The position numbers and the translations under genes were made by a program. DNA of 64,000 nt, taken from NCBI GenBank assembly GCA_018830485.1, contig JAHJRQ010000015.1, positions 719,081-783,080 of the forward strand. Reading direction: 5' to 3'. Origin of the DNA: Pseudomonadota bacterium (lineage in GTDB: Bacteria > Desulfobacterota > Desulfobulbia > Desulfobulbales > Desulfurivibrionaceae). Shown here in pieces: positions 25,083-34,180 of the stretch; position 1 is the first letter of the stretch; every line of letters starts with the position of its first letter. A model generated the notes under the pieces. It was not told the origin of the DNA. It saw only the letters and a program-made list of their open reading frames with translations, and did no database searches.

Positions 25083-26358
25083 GAGTATCGTCATTATCGG
25101 CGTGAATCATAAGACCGCTCCGGTGGCGGTGCGGGAGAAGCTGGCGTTTTCCGGGGATTGCGCCGGGCCGCTCGTTACGCTGATGAACATCGAGGGGTGC
25201 AGGGAGTGCTGCTTTCTTTCCACCTGCAACCGGGTGGAGGTCATTTTTGTGGCCAGCGACCCGGCTGCGGCTGCGGTGGCGGTGCGGGGCTTCCTTTTTG
25301 CCAAGAGCGGCCTTGGTGATGCCGAGGCCCAGCAGTTCAGCTATCTCTACCAGGGCAAGGACGCGGTGACGCACCTGTACAAGGTGGCCGCCAGCCTTGA
25401 TTCCATGGTGGTGGGCGAACCCCAGATCCTCGGGCAGTTGAAGCAGGCCTACCGCGAAGCGGTGGAGCAGAAGACCACAGGCGTCATCCTGAACCGGCTG
25501 CTGCACAAATCCTTTTCCGTGGCGAAACGGGTGCGCACCGAAACCAATATCGGCGGCAGTGCGGTTTCCATCAGTTACGCGGCGGTGGAGCTGGCAAAAA
25601 AGATCTTCGGAAGTCTGCGGGACAAGTCCGTGCTTCTGGTGGGGGCCGGGGAGATGGCTGAACTGGCGGCCGAGCATCTGGTCAGGCAGGGGATAGGGCG
25701 GGTTATCGTGGCCAACCGGACCTTGGAGCGGGCGGTCAAACTGGCCCAACGCTTTAACGGCACCGCGGTTGGCTTGGCCGAGTTGACCACCCAATTGGCG
25801 GAGGTGGATATCCTGGTCAGTTCCACCGGGGCCACCGACCTGATTCTCCGCAAGGATGAGGTGAAGCCGCTGATGCGGCAGCGGAAAAACAAGCCGCTCT
25901 TTCTTATTGATATCGCGGTGCCCCGCGACCTTGACCCGGAACTCAATGATCTGGACAATGTCTATCTCTATGATATCGACGACCTGAAAAACGTGGTCGA
26001 TGTGAACAAGGCGGAGCGGGAAAAAGAGGCCCTGCGGGCGGAAGGCATTGTCGCCGAGGAGGTGGTCAAGTTCGGGCAATGGCTGGAAGGCATGGAGCTG
26101 GCCCCCACCATAACGGCCATCCGGCAAAAGGCCAACACCATCCGGGAGGCCGAGGTGGCCAAAACCCTGAGTGTCCTGAAGTCTCTGTCGGAAAATGAGC
26201 GGCGTTCGGTGGAGATGCTGGCCAACGCCATTGTCAACAAGCTGCTGCACGAACCCATGGTATTCCTGAAAAACAGCACCCCCCACGACAATCCGCAGAT
26301 CAAGCTAGCTTTTGTCCGGCAGTTGTTCGGCCTTGACAATGAATCTTCGGAGCAGTAG
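25072..26358 (+). CDS. hemA: Glutamyl-tRNA reductase
   Basis: The 428-residue enzyme reduces glutamyl-tRNA to glutamate-1-semialdehyde, the substrate of HemL. It begins IVIIGVNHKTAPVAVREKL and has the catalytic cysteine in STCNRVEV. Other motifs are GEPQILGQLKQAY and the NADPH-binding LLVGAGEMAELAAEHL. The ATG at 25072 was chosen; a GTG four codons upstream is possible. The gene is coupled to the CcsA-like gene and is followed by the rpmH promoter. Confidence 0.96.
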   Translation: MLAESIVIIGVNHKTAPVAVREKLAFSGDCAGPLVTLMNIEGCRECCFLSTCNRVEVIFVASDPAAAAVAVRGFLFAKSGLGDAEAQQFSYLYQGKDAVTHLYKVAASLDSMVVGEPQILGQLKQAYREAVEQKTTGVILNRLLHKSFSVAKRVRTETNIGGSAVSISYAAVELAKKIFGSLRDKSVLLVGAGEMAELAAEHLVRQGIGRVIVANRTLERAVKLAQRFNGTAVGLAELTTQLAEVDILVSSTGATDLILRKDEVKPLMRQRKNKPLFLIDIAVPRDLDPELNDLDNVYLYDIDDLKNVVDVNKAEREKEALRAEGIVAEEVVKFGQWLEGMELAPTITAIRQKANTIREAEVAKTLSVLKSLSENERRSVEMLANAIVNKLLHEPMVFLKNSTPHDNPQIKLAFVRQLFGLDNESSEQ

Positions 26359-26375
26359 CCGCCTTGGGAAAATGT

Positions 26376-26404
26376 TTGACATGTCGCATGGCTCTGAGTA
26401 ATAT
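26376..26404 (+). promoter_or_regulatory. Sigma-70 promoter for the rpmH operon
   Basis: A consensus TTGACA at 26376-26381 and TAATAT at 26399-26404 are 17 bases apart. It would give a leader of about 140 bases before rpmH. That leader contains short GC-rich hairpins around 26460-26515. Confidence 0.8.
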
Positions 26405-26550
26405 AATGTGCTTTATTGCCGGGCGGAATCTTTTGCGTTTTTGGTATGGTTTCCGTAAGAGTGCGTGACGCAAGGCCCGGGCGCTGCGAGACAGCGAAAA
26501 TGAGAGGCAGGCCCTAGAGGCACTAACAGAAGAGAAAAAGGAAGACGATC

Positions 26551-26688
26551 ATGAGCAAGAGAACTTTTCAGCCGAGCAACCTCAAAAGGCACCGCACCCA
26601 TGGCTTTCGGGCCAGAATGCAGACAAAGAACGGGCGGGCCGTCATCAACCGTCGCCGGGCCAAGGGACGCAAGCGGCTGACCGTGTAG
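26551..26688 (+). CDS. rpmH: Ribosomal protein L34
   Basis: A 45-residue frame starts at ATG 26551, with GGAAG upstream. It begins [19 protein letters not shown], continues with [12 protein letters not shown] and ends in an Arg/Lys-rich tail, which is diagnostic of L34. It lies directly before rnpA, the normal order in bacteria. It is a component of the 50S ribosomal subunit. Confidence 0.98.
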   Translation: MSKRTFQPSNLKRHRTHGFRARMQTKNGRAVINRRRAKGRKRLTV

Positions 26689-26722
26689 TTTCTCTTCGGC
26701 ACAACAGCACCGTTCGCGTCGA

Positions 26723-27109
26723 ATGAAAGCCCAGCCCCTCTCCAAGGCCATGCTGCTGGTCAAGCCCTGGCAGTACAGGATGGTGTATGAGCAGGGAAAA
26801 CGGGTGCGCGGTCAGAATTTTACCGTGATCCATGCGCCGAACAGCGGTGCGGGCAACAGGCTGGGCATAAGTATCCACGGAGTACGGCAGGCTGTTCAGC
26901 GAAACAGGATCAAGAGGATAATCCGGGAATTTTTTCGTCATAATCGAGATTTTATCGAACCTTTCTCCGACGTGGTGTTTGCCGTGCGGGCCGGATTTAC
27001 CCCCAACTCCCCGCAGGAGGTCGAGGCGGCGGTTGGCGCGCTCCTTGCCCGGCAAGAGGCTGGCGGCAAGGGCGCAGGTTCGGGCGCAGTGGCGTTGAAG
27101 GCCTCGTGA
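26723..27109 (+). CDS. rnpA: Ribonuclease P protein component
   Basis: The 128-residue basic protein assists the RNase P RNA in 5' processing of tRNA precursors. The conserved RNR box is present as QRNRIKRIIREFFR, and the N-terminal part has RMVYEQGKRVRGQNFTV. The last 20 residues are rich in Gly and Ala and extend beyond the usual C-terminus. It follows rpmH by 34 bases. Confidence 0.95.
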   Translation: MKAQPLSKAMLLVKPWQYRMVYEQGKRVRGQNFTVIHAPNSGAGNRLGISIHGVRQAVQRNRIKRIIREFFRHNRDFIEPFSDVVFAVRAGFTPNSPQEVEAAVGALLARQEAGGKGAGSGAVALKAS

Positions 27110-27181
27110 TTTTCTGATGGTCGCCATATTTTCCGGATGCGGCACGTTCCCGACATTTTTACGAGACCATCAGGATTGGAT

Positions 27182-27400
27182 GTGAAAAGATTTTTCATTG
27201 CCCTGATACGGTGTTACCAGTTGTGCATCTCTCCACTTTTCGCGCCGAGCTGCCGTTTTTCCCCCACCTGTTCACAGTATGCCATAGAGGCTCTTGCCCT
27301 CCACGGGACTGTTCGTGGTCTGTATCTTGCCACGCGCCGCCTTCTCCGCTGCCATCCCTTTCATCCCGGCGGCTATGATCCGGTGGACAAACCTTTTTGA
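27182..27400 (+). CDS. yidD: YidD membrane protein insertion factor
   Basis: The 72-residue product begins at GTG 27182, after AGGAT, and gives [20 protein letters not shown], matching known YidD N-termini. The cysteines in [10 protein letters not shown] and the C-terminal [13 protein letters not shown] are diagnostic. An ATG at 27137 would add 15 residues with no family match. YidD supports YidC-dependent membrane protein insertion; yidC follows 75 bases downstream. Confidence 0.92.
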   Translation: MKRFFIALIRCYQLCISPLFAPSCRFSPTCSQYAIEALALHGTVRGLYLATRRLLRCHPFHPGGYDPVDKPF

Positions 27401-27475
27401 GGCGACAGCAGGTGGTGTTGCCCGGGTGCTTCAGGCCCGCATCCAACTAAATAGAGCCTGACGAGGATCGATTTC

Positions 27476-29113
27476 ATGGACACACAGAGAATGTTTTTGG
27501 CCATCTTCCTTTCCTTGGCCATTTTGCTTGGGTATCAGTATTTTTTTGCCCCCCCCCCTCCTCCGGTCACGGAAAGCACCGTTGTCACCTCCCCTGAAAA
27601 CGGCAAGGCGGAAGAAAAAATTCCTGCGGCCGCTCCTCCGCCGGTTGCCGGGGCAAGCATGTTGGCTGCCCAGCCCGCCCCCGGCAGGATAGGGCGTGAG
27701 ATCCCGGTGACGACGAGCCTTTATTCGGCGGTGGTCACGGAAACCGGCGGCATGGTGAAAAGCTTTCGCCTGAAGAATTACCGCGAGGATCTGGCCAATG
27801 ATTCCGGTGATAAAGAAATGCTGCGGCCCAAGGAAGGCGACAATCTCCCCTTGAATTTTTCCTGGGGGGTTGAGCCGGGCAGCATCCCTCCGGTGGTCTA
27901 TGAGGCTGCTCCGCTCCAAGAGGGGCAAGATGGCGGCGCGGTGTTGACCATGCGGGGCAAGTTGGCCTCCGGCCTTGAGATTGTTCGCACTCTGCGGTTC
28001 CCGGACCAGCAGTACCTGCTGGAGCTGACCGTTGATGTGGTGAACAATACGGCCACCCCCCTGCAGGGAGCGCCGTACCTGACCCTTGACAATCGGCCGT
28101 TTGTCAAGGAAAGCCAGTTTGTTTTCGTTGGACCCGCTCTCGTGTACGACGGGGTGTTGGAGGAAGTCGATACCTCCGATCTGAAAAAGGGGAGCAAGAG
28201 CTTCACCGGCAAGATCAGTTGGGCAGCCTACGAGGACAACTATTTTTTCTCCGGCATTGTTCCGCGCACCGGCGAACAGCACACCGCCCATTTTTCCCTG
28301 CAGGATGAAAACCGGGTGACCACGGTACTGGCCGGAGCCAGCGATGTCATCCAGCCCGGGCAGAGTCAGCAGTACACCTATTCGGTGTATTTCGGACCCA
28401 AGACCATGGAGGCGCTCAAAAAAGCCGGGCATGAGCTGGAGCGCAGCATCTATTTCGGCTGGTTTGACGTGATGGCCAAGCCGACCCTCTATCTGCTCAA
28501 TTTTTTCCACGCATATGTGGGAAATTACGGGGTGGCCATCATTCTGGTGACCGTGCTCATCAAGCTGCTCTTCTGGCCGGTGAGCCAGAAGGGCATGAAG
28601 TCCATGAAGACCATGCAGAAGCTGCAGCCCAAGATGGCAAAGCTGCGCGAGAAATTCAAGGACGACAAGCAGATGCAGCAACAGGAGATGATCAAGCTGT
28701 ATCAGACCTACAAGGTAAATCCGGTGAGCGGCTGTCTGCCCATGGTCATCCAGATTCCGGTTTTTTTCGCCCTGTACAAGGTGCTGCTCCAGACCATCGA
28801 GTTGCGGCACGCGCCTTTTTTCCTCTGGATCACCGACCTGGCCGCCCCCGACCGATTGCCCATCGGCTTTGATATCCCGTTTCTCGGAGGGATACCGGTG
28901 CTGACCCTGCTTATGGGGGCAAGCATGTTTCTGCAGCAGAAAATGACCCCGGCCACCGGGGACCCCACCCAGCAGAAGATCATGCTGTTCCTGCCGGTCA
29001 TTTTCACCTTCATGTTCCTCAACTTTGCTTCCGGGCTGGTTTTGTACTGGTTTGTCAATAATCTACTCTCCATTGGCCAGCAGTATCTCGTGAACCGGGA
29101 CGAGTCCGCATAG
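27476..29113 (+). CDS. yidC: Membrane protein insertase YidC
   Basis: The 545-residue protein has an N-terminal membrane anchor (about 5-22), a proline-rich linker, a large periplasmic beta domain (about 70-345) and a C-terminal five-helix insertase domain (about 350-540). The insertase part contains NYGVAIILVTVLIKLLFWP, then KMAKLREKFKDDKQ and NPVSGCLPMVIQIPVF. The long periplasmic domain is the Gram-negative form. The gene sits in the conserved rpmH-to-mnmE block. Confidence 0.97.
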   Translation: MDTQRMFLAIFLSLAILLGYQYFFAPPPPPVTESTVVTSPENGKAEEKIPAAAPPPVAGASMLAAQPAPGRIGREIPVTTSLYSAVVTETGGMVKSFRLKNYREDLANDSGDKEMLRPKEGDNLPLNFSWGVEPGSIPPVVYEAAPLQEGQDGGAVLTMRGKLASGLEIVRTLRFPDQQYLLELTVDVVNNTATPLQGAPYLTLDNRPFVKESQFVFVGPALVYDGVLEEVDTSDLKKGSKSFTGKISWAAYEDNYFFSGIVPRTGEQHTAHFSLQDENRVTTVLAGASDVIQPGQSQQYTYSVYFGPKTMEALKKAGHELERSIYFGWFDVMAKPTLYLLNFFHAYVGNYGVAIILVTVLIKLLFWPVSQKGMKSMKTMQKLQPKMAKLREKFKDDKQMQQQEMIKLYQTYKVNPVSGCLPMVIQIPVFFALYKVLLQTIELRHAPFFLWITDLAAPDRLPIGFDIPFLGGIPVLTLLMGASMFLQQKMTPATGDPTQQKIMLFLPVIFTFMFLNFASGLVLYWFVNNLLSIGQQYLVNRDESA

Positions 29114-29217
29114 AGCAGGTTGAATTAAGGAGCGCGCAAGGGGCAGCCCCTGCCACAGTCGCCAAGAGAAGAGGTCGGGCCGTCGGAGAATCTGGCCTGA
29201 GATGGAGGAATCACACG

Positions 29218-30063
29218 ATGTCTGCCAAGATGGAATATAAGGGAACGGATGTTGAAGAGGCGATCGGCAATGCCTGCGCCGCGCTGAATGTGGCGCGGGA
29301 AGAGCTTGATATCCGCATAATCTCCACCGGATCCACCGGTATTTTCGGCCTGGGCCGAAAAAAGGCGGCGGTGCAGGTCTCGCTCAAAAAAGAGGGAGGC
29401 CACGAGCAGAAGCGACCGGCGCCGGGAAAAAAAGCGACCGAGCCCAAGATCGGGCCCGAACGGGCTGTTTCGGTGAAAAAGCCCGCTGCCTCCAAGGCCA
29501 TGGCGGAACAGCCCGCGGAGAACGATGAACAGGAGGAGGTCGGCGATCCTGTCACCCCCGAGGAGATGGAGGCAATCCGGGCGGACCTTGCCAGGATTCT
29601 CGATCTCATGGCGTGCCCTTCGGAAATCAGCATCTCCCAAGATCAGAACAACAAGGTCCATGCCAAGATTGCCGGGGATTGTGTCGATATCCTTGTCGGC
29701 CCGGAGGGGCAGACCCTTGACAGTATGCAGTATGTGATGCGCAAGATTATCACCAGGAAATTCCCGCAGAAGGTTCTTTTCTCCCTCGATGCCGGGGGGT
29801 TCCGCGACAACCGGATGGGAGAGCTCCAGGCGCGGGCCCTGCGTCTGGCCCGGGAGGTGAAGGAAACCGGAAAGACCCGGACTATTCCCGCCATCAACCC
29901 GGCGGAAAGACGCATGGTGCATATGGCTCTGCAGGACGATACCGAGATCAGGAGCCGCAGCGTTGGAGAGGGGGTGTTCAAGAAGGTGCTCATCTATCTG
30001 CCCGGGAAAGGGCGGCGCCGCGCGCCAAGAAAAAAGAAAACCGCGGAAAAGAGCCCGGAATGA
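29218..30063 (+). CDS. jag: Jag/KhpB-type RNA-binding protein
   Basis: The 281-residue protein has three parts. A Jag-N domain (1-52) includes GSTGIFGLGRKKAAV. A charged linker rich in K, P and E covers about 60-110. A KH domain (about 130-200, VGPEGQTLDSMQYVMRKI) and an R3H domain (about 205-270, TIPAINPAERRMVHM) follow. It binds RNA and is linked to cell division and envelope control in other bacteria. A GGAGGA site precedes the ATG. Position between yidC and mnmE is conserved. Confidence 0.93.
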   Translation: MSAKMEYKGTDVEEAIGNACAALNVAREELDIRIISTGSTGIFGLGRKKAAVQVSLKKEGGHEQKRPAPGKKATEPKIGPERAVSVKKPAASKAMAEQPAENDEQEEVGDPVTPEEMEAIRADLARILDLMACPSEISISQDQNNKVHAKIAGDCVDILVGPEGQTLDSMQYVMRKIITRKFPQKVLFSLDAGGFRDNRMGELQARALRLAREVKETGKTRTIPAINPAERRMVHMALQDDTEIRSRSVGEGVFKKVLIYLPGKGRRRAPRKKKTAEKSPE

Positions 30064-30262
30064 TGCTTCTGGAACCTGGCGCGAAAGCGCGGTTTCCAGC
30101 AGAGCGTTCACGTTCCGGCGGCAACTGGTTTCGGAGCAATACTTTTTGCAGTCGGGGCTGTGGCGTCGGCAACTCGGTTTTCCCGCGATTGTAAACCCGG
30201 GCAGTGTGCAGCTGGCCGGGCACGCGCCCTGTCCCCGCCGAATCTCATAGGGAAAGAAACGT
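30064..30262. other. Intergenic region between jag and mnmE
   Basis: This 199-base gap holds an imperfect hairpin at 30069-30098 (CTGGAA... paired with TTCCAG, GCGC-GAAA-GCGC core) just past the jag stop. There is no T-run, so it is not a classical terminator. No other feature was seen. Confidence 0.4.
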
Positions 30263-31669
30263 ATGGCAACGCCGGATTTCCCGGAATTCAACGAGGCGAC
30301 CATCGCCGCCATTGCGACGCCGCCCGGCGCCGGCGGCATCGGCATCATCCGGGTGAGCGGCCCCCAGTCCCAGGCAATCCTCCAGCAGTTTTTTCAGCCG
30401 AAAAACCCCCCCAAAAAAATCATAAGCCACAGGCTCTATTTCGGCGCTGTCGTCCATCCCAAAACAGGCTTGGCGATCGACGAGGTGCTCGCCGTGTATA
30501 TGCGGGCGCCGCAGACCTACACCAGGGAAGATGTGGTGGAGATCCATGGCCACGGCAGTTATCTGCTGCTGCAGGAGATCCTTGCCCTGATCGTGACCTT
30601 CCCGGCCACCCGCCTGGCGGAGCCGGGGGAGTTCACCAAGCGCGCCTTTCTCAATGGGAGGATCGACCTGACCCAGGCCGAGGCGGTTGCCGAGCTGTTG
30701 CGCGCCAAGACCCGAGAGGGCGCGAGCCTTGCGGTGAGCCAACTCCGGGGGGGATTGCACGGAGAGATCTGGAAAATTCGTGACGCGTTGGTGGCGGTTC
30801 GTGCTATCATGGAGGTGGCCATCGATTTTCCCGACGAGGAGGTGGAGATCCTCGACACCCAAGCGTTGCAGGCCAGGCTGGCGCTGGAAGCGGCAGAGCC
30901 CTTGTCCCGATTGCTTGCAAGGGCGGAGGGAGGGAAAATCATCCGGGAGGGAATCTCCGTGGTGATTCTCGGCAGGCCCAATGTGGGTAAATCCAGCCTG
31001 CTCAACTGTCTTCTCCGGGAAGACCGGGCCATAGTCACGGAGCTGCCCGGCACAACCAGGGACACCATCGAGGAGTGCCTGGACATCAAAGGGGTGCCGG
31101 TGCGCATTGTCGATACGGCAGGCATCCGGGAAACCTCCGAAGCGGTGGAGGAGATCGGCATCCGGCGGGCACGGCAAAAGTTGGATCAGGCGGATCTGGT
31201 CCTGCTGGTTCTTGACGGGTCAGAGGGGCTGCATTCCGAGGATCGCGCCCTGTTTCAGGTGGCAGCGGACAAGAAGGTCGTGGTGGTGGTCAATAAGATC
31301 GACAAGGCTCTCCCCTTACGTTGCGCCCAGTACGAAGCAGCGTTTCCCGGAGTGCCGGTTGTCGCCATTTCCGCCACGACCGGGGAAGGTATTCGTACGC
31401 TGGAGGATGCTGTTTACGGGGCGGCCACCGGCGGCCATGGCCTCCAGGAGCCTGGAATCGCCGCACCTAATGTGCGGCATGCCGCTGCCCTGCAACGGGC
31501 TCTTGGTGCGGTGCGCCAGGTTGGCGAGGGGATGGCCGCGGATTTGCCGCCCGACCTTCTGGCCATTGATCTCCAGGGGGCTCTGGCTTTTCTTGGAGAC
31601 ATCATCGGGGAAACGACCACGGACGACGTGCTGGATATGATTTTTGCGGAGTTTTGTCTCGGGAAATAG
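30263..31669 (+). CDS. mnmE: tRNA uridine-5-carboxymethylaminomethyl modification GTPase
   Basis: The 468-residue GTPase works with MnmG to modify wobble U34 of several tRNAs. The N-terminal tetrahydrofolate-binding domain starts ATIAAIATPPGAGGIGIIRVSG. The G domain has GRPNVGKSSL, DTAGIRET and NKID. The protein ends in FCLGK, the conserved C-terminal motif with the functional cysteine. MnmG is not encoded in this window, although in many genomes it follows directly. Confidence 0.97.
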   Translation: MATPDFPEFNEATIAAIATPPGAGGIGIIRVSGPQSQAILQQFFQPKNPPKKIISHRLYFGAVVHPKTGLAIDEVLAVYMRAPQTYTREDVVEIHGHGSYLLLQEILALIVTFPATRLAEPGEFTKRAFLNGRIDLTQAEAVAELLRAKTREGASLAVSQLRGGLHGEIWKIRDALVAVRAIMEVAIDFPDEEVEILDTQALQARLALEAAEPLSRLLARAEGGKIIREGISVVILGRPNVGKSSLLNCLLREDRAIVTELPGTTRDTIEECLDIKGVPVRIVDTAGIRETSEAVEEIGIRRARQKLDQADLVLLVLDGSEGLHSEDRALFQVAADKKVVVVVNKIDKALPLRCAQYEAAFPGVPVVAISATTGEGIRTLEDAVYGAATGGHGLQEPGIAAPNVRHAAALQRALGAVRQVGEGMAADLPPDLLAIDLQGALAFLGDIIGETTTDDVLDMIFAEFCLGK

Positions 31670-31764
31670 CCGGCAGCGGGAGCAGCCTTGGTACGGAGCG
31701 GCGGAGCGGCGGCGGTGCAACGGCAGCAGTGAAATGGCGACAGTGCAACTGCGAAGGAAAAATC

Positions 31765-33306
31765 ATGGCCCCAGGTAAAAAGAGCAAAGAAATCGACCTT
31801 GACGAGCAGATTGAGTTTCTGAAAAAAGTGAGTTTTTTCCATGGCTTTGATGACCATGAGCTCAAGCAGTTCCTTCTGGTCAGCAAATGGCTCCGGGTTC
31901 CTCCCGACACGGTGATCATCAAGGAAGGCACCACCGAACGGGCGTTTTACATTCTGGTCAAGGGGCAAGTCCGGGTGGAAAAACGGTTGCATGGAAAAGC
32001 GAAGCCCATTCAACTCACCACCCTTACCACCGGAGATTGCTTCGGGGAGATGGCTCTGGTCACCGAAATAAAAAGAACCGCCGATGTGGTGGCAAGCGCG
32101 GAATCATTTATCCTGCGGGTTGAACCGGAGATTGTCAGCACCTCAAATGTCTTTCTGCAACTGAAGTTTTATAAGCGCTTCTGCGAGCGGCTGGTTGCCA
32201 GACTGGATCTGGCCAATAAAAGAGTTGCCGGGCGCGATGGTGAAGAAGCCAAGCCGTCCATCTTGCAGAAGGTGCTTTCCGATGATGTCCGGGCCCAAGC
32301 CGAAGAAGCACCGGCCCGGCCTCCGGTCAAGCCGAACCTGGGCATGGAGCGGTCCGGGAAGGAGCAAAAGGCCAGGCCAACCATCACCCTTCCCCCCATG
32401 CCCGATAAGGAGCAGCGGCAGACTCCAGCCAAACTGCATCCTCGAGTCCATCCGGAGGCTGTTTTTCCGGTGAACCCCGCGGTTGCCGCCGAGTTGACCG
32501 CCATGATGACAGGCGGCGCAGGCATTGATAATACCCGGCGGCTGGCCGATTTGATTTCCCTGGATCCGGTGCTGAGCTGTCGGGTGATCCAGACCGCCAA
32601 TTCGCCTTTCTTCAGAAGGGCCAACATGGTGGGCACAGTTCCGCTGGCCATGGTTATTATCGGGGTAAAGCAGGTGCAGGAGGTGCTGGTCGATACCATC
32701 AGGGCGGCCAAGTCATCACAAGCCTTCAGCGGTTTCACCTCGGTTTCCAGGGATTTCTGGCAACATGCGGTGGTGGTGGGGCGAATTGCCGAGATGTTGC
32801 GGGATGTAATCCGGATAAACACCTCTGCAGATCTGTATCTGTGCGGCCTTCTCCATGACCTGGGGATGCTGGTGCTGGATGGAATTTCGCCGAATTTTTA
32901 CCCGCAGTTTTGCCAACCGTCCGAAGAGCTGCGGGATGTGATCAGGGCGGAAAAGGAGTATATCGGCGTGGATCATGGTCAGGCCGGGGTCTGGCTTGCC
33001 GAAGGCATCGGCCTGCCGCAGCCGTATCTGGATGTGATGCACTTCCACCATCAGCCGGAAAAGGCCACAACCAACCCGGTGCCCGTGGCCATGATAAATC
33101 TGGCGAACATCTTTGCTTCCCTGAAGGGCCTTTGCCTCGGGGAGCCCCGGGTGACAGAGGAAGATGCGGCGCGCTCTTTTTCCTGGGCGTTGATCCAGGA
33201 ACACCACCGTCCGTTTCAGGAGGTCAGCGTGCAGCAGTTTGTCAATTCGTTTTCCGCGGAGCTTGACAAAACGTGGGCCGGCATCACCGGTGACATGCTG
33301 CTGTAG
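31765..33306 (+). CDS. Cyclic-nucleotide-binding and HDOD domain protein
   Basis: From the ATG at 31765 (AAGGA site) the product is 513 residues. Residues 18-140 form a cNMP-binding fold: FYILVKGQVRVEKRL and the phosphate-binding-cassette region GDCFGEMALVTEIKRTADV. A linker of about 80 residues rich in K, P and Q follows. The rest is an HDOD domain (ISLDPVLSCRVIQTANSPFF, LLHDLGMLVLDG). HDOD proteins are regulators without proven hydrolase activity; here the module may respond to a cyclic nucleotide. The 3' end of mnmE lies about 95 bases upstream. Confidence 0.9.
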   Translation: MAPGKKSKEIDLDEQIEFLKKVSFFHGFDDHELKQFLLVSKWLRVPPDTVIIKEGTTERAFYILVKGQVRVEKRLHGKAKPIQLTTLTTGDCFGEMALVTEIKRTADVVASAESFILRVEPEIVSTSNVFLQLKFYKRFCERLVARLDLANKRVAGRDGEEAKPSILQKVLSDDVRAQAEEAPARPPVKPNLGMERSGKEQKARPTITLPPMPDKEQRQTPAKLHPRVHPEAVFPVNPAVAAELTAMMTGGAGIDNTRRLADLISLDPVLSCRVIQTANSPFFRRANMVGTVPLAMVIIGVKQVQEVLVDTIRAAKSSQAFSGFTSVSRDFWQHAVVVGRIAEMLRDVIRINTSADLYLCGLLHDLGMLVLDGISPNFYPQFCQPSEELRDVIRAEKEYIGVDHGQAGVWLAEGIGLPQPYLDVMHFHHQPEKATTNPVPVAMINLANIFASLKGLCLGEPRVTEEDAARSFSWALIQEHHRPFQEVSVQQFVNSFSAELDKTWAGITGDMLL

Positions 33307-33309
33307 ATC

Positions 33310-33471
33310 TTAGTCCAGGGGAGTGAACATATCCTTGCTGGCTCCGCAGATGGGGCAGGACCAGTTTCCCGGCAGATCCTCAAAAGAGGTGCCTGGGGCG
33401 ATGCCTGAGTCCGGGTCTCCGATGGCCGGATCATAGATATATCCGCAAACCGAACATTCATAACGTTTCAT
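33310..33471 (-). CDS. Rubredoxin
   Basis: A 53-residue frame starts at ATG 33471 after an AAAGGAG site. It has both iron-binding pairs, CSVCGY at residues 6-11 and CPICG near 39-43, and the typical [15 protein letters not shown] between them. Rubredoxin is a small cytoplasmic one-electron carrier, used in anaerobes for oxygen and superoxide defence among other roles. It is convergent with the cNMP/HDOD gene, with 3 bases between stops. Confidence 0.96.
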   Translation of the reverse strand: MKRYECSVCGYIYDPAIGDPDSGIAPGTSFEDLPGNWSCPICGASKDMFTPLD

Positions 33472-33651
33472 GGCGGTGCTCCTTTTTCTGTTGTGACCAG
33501 TATGGGGATGCCAGGCGAACCCTCCGGGGCAAGCTGCCGTATCTGTTAATCATAGGTGGTCAACTCGGGCACCGTCAACGATTTTTATCGCCAATGGGCG
33601 TTGAAACCGCCATGCACCGGCATTGTCCAGGATTTTGAAGGAGAGGGGTGG

Positions 33652-34176
33652 ATGATTGAGAAGCAAGAGGTTGTTTCGAGGCAGGACATCGCCACAAGGG
33701 TTGCAGCGCTTGGCCAGGCCATCAGCCGTGATTATGCCGGCCGCCAGTTGGTTATGATCGGCATTCTGAACGGGGCCTTCATTTTCATGGCCGATCTGGT
33801 CCGGGAAATCGAGCTGCCCCTTGAAATCGATTTTATCCGGGTATCGAGCTACGGTGCCTCCACCTGTTCCTCCGGCGCCGTTCAATGCACCAAGGACACC
33901 GAGCTTGCGCTGGCAGGGAAGGATGTGCTGCTGGTGGAGGATATCGTCGATACCGGCAAAACCCTTGCCTGCCTCAAGGATCTCTTTGCGGCCAGAAAGG
34001 CTCAATCCGTGCGGATTTGCGCCCTGATCGACAAGAAGGAGCGGCGCACGGTTGAGGTGACCGTGGATTATGCCGGATTTGAGGTGGCGGAAGGCTTTCT
34101 GGTCGGCTATGGCCTTGACCATGCGGAACAGCATCGTCAGTACCCGGCGATTTACAAGCTCGTCAGCGGGGTGTGA
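33652..34176 (+). CDS. hpt: Hypoxanthine phosphoribosyltransferase
   Basis: The 174-residue enzyme makes IMP or GMP from purine bases and PRPP. The PRPP-binding motif is VLLVEDIVDTGKTL. The N-terminal MIGILNGAFIFMADL and the C-terminal VGYGLDHAEQHRQYP are standard for Hpt. The ATG at 33652 follows AAGGAGAGGGG. The longer frame beginning at 33556 adds 32 residues with no family match. The bioA start lies 4 bases past its stop. Confidence 0.95.
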   Translation: MIEKQEVVSRQDIATRVAALGQAISRDYAGRQLVMIGILNGAFIFMADLVREIELPLEIDFIRVSSYGASTCSSGAVQCTKDTELALAGKDVLLVEDIVDTGKTLACLKDLFAARKAQSVRICALIDKKERRTVEVTVDYAGFEVAEGFLVGYGLDHAEQHRQYPAIYKLVSGV

Positions 34177-34180
34177 GCCC

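Noticed and set aside
34070..34180. Longer bioA start inside hpt
   Set aside because: The 37 added codons overlap the hpt reading frame and match nothing in BioA; the GTG at 34181 fits the family N-terminus.
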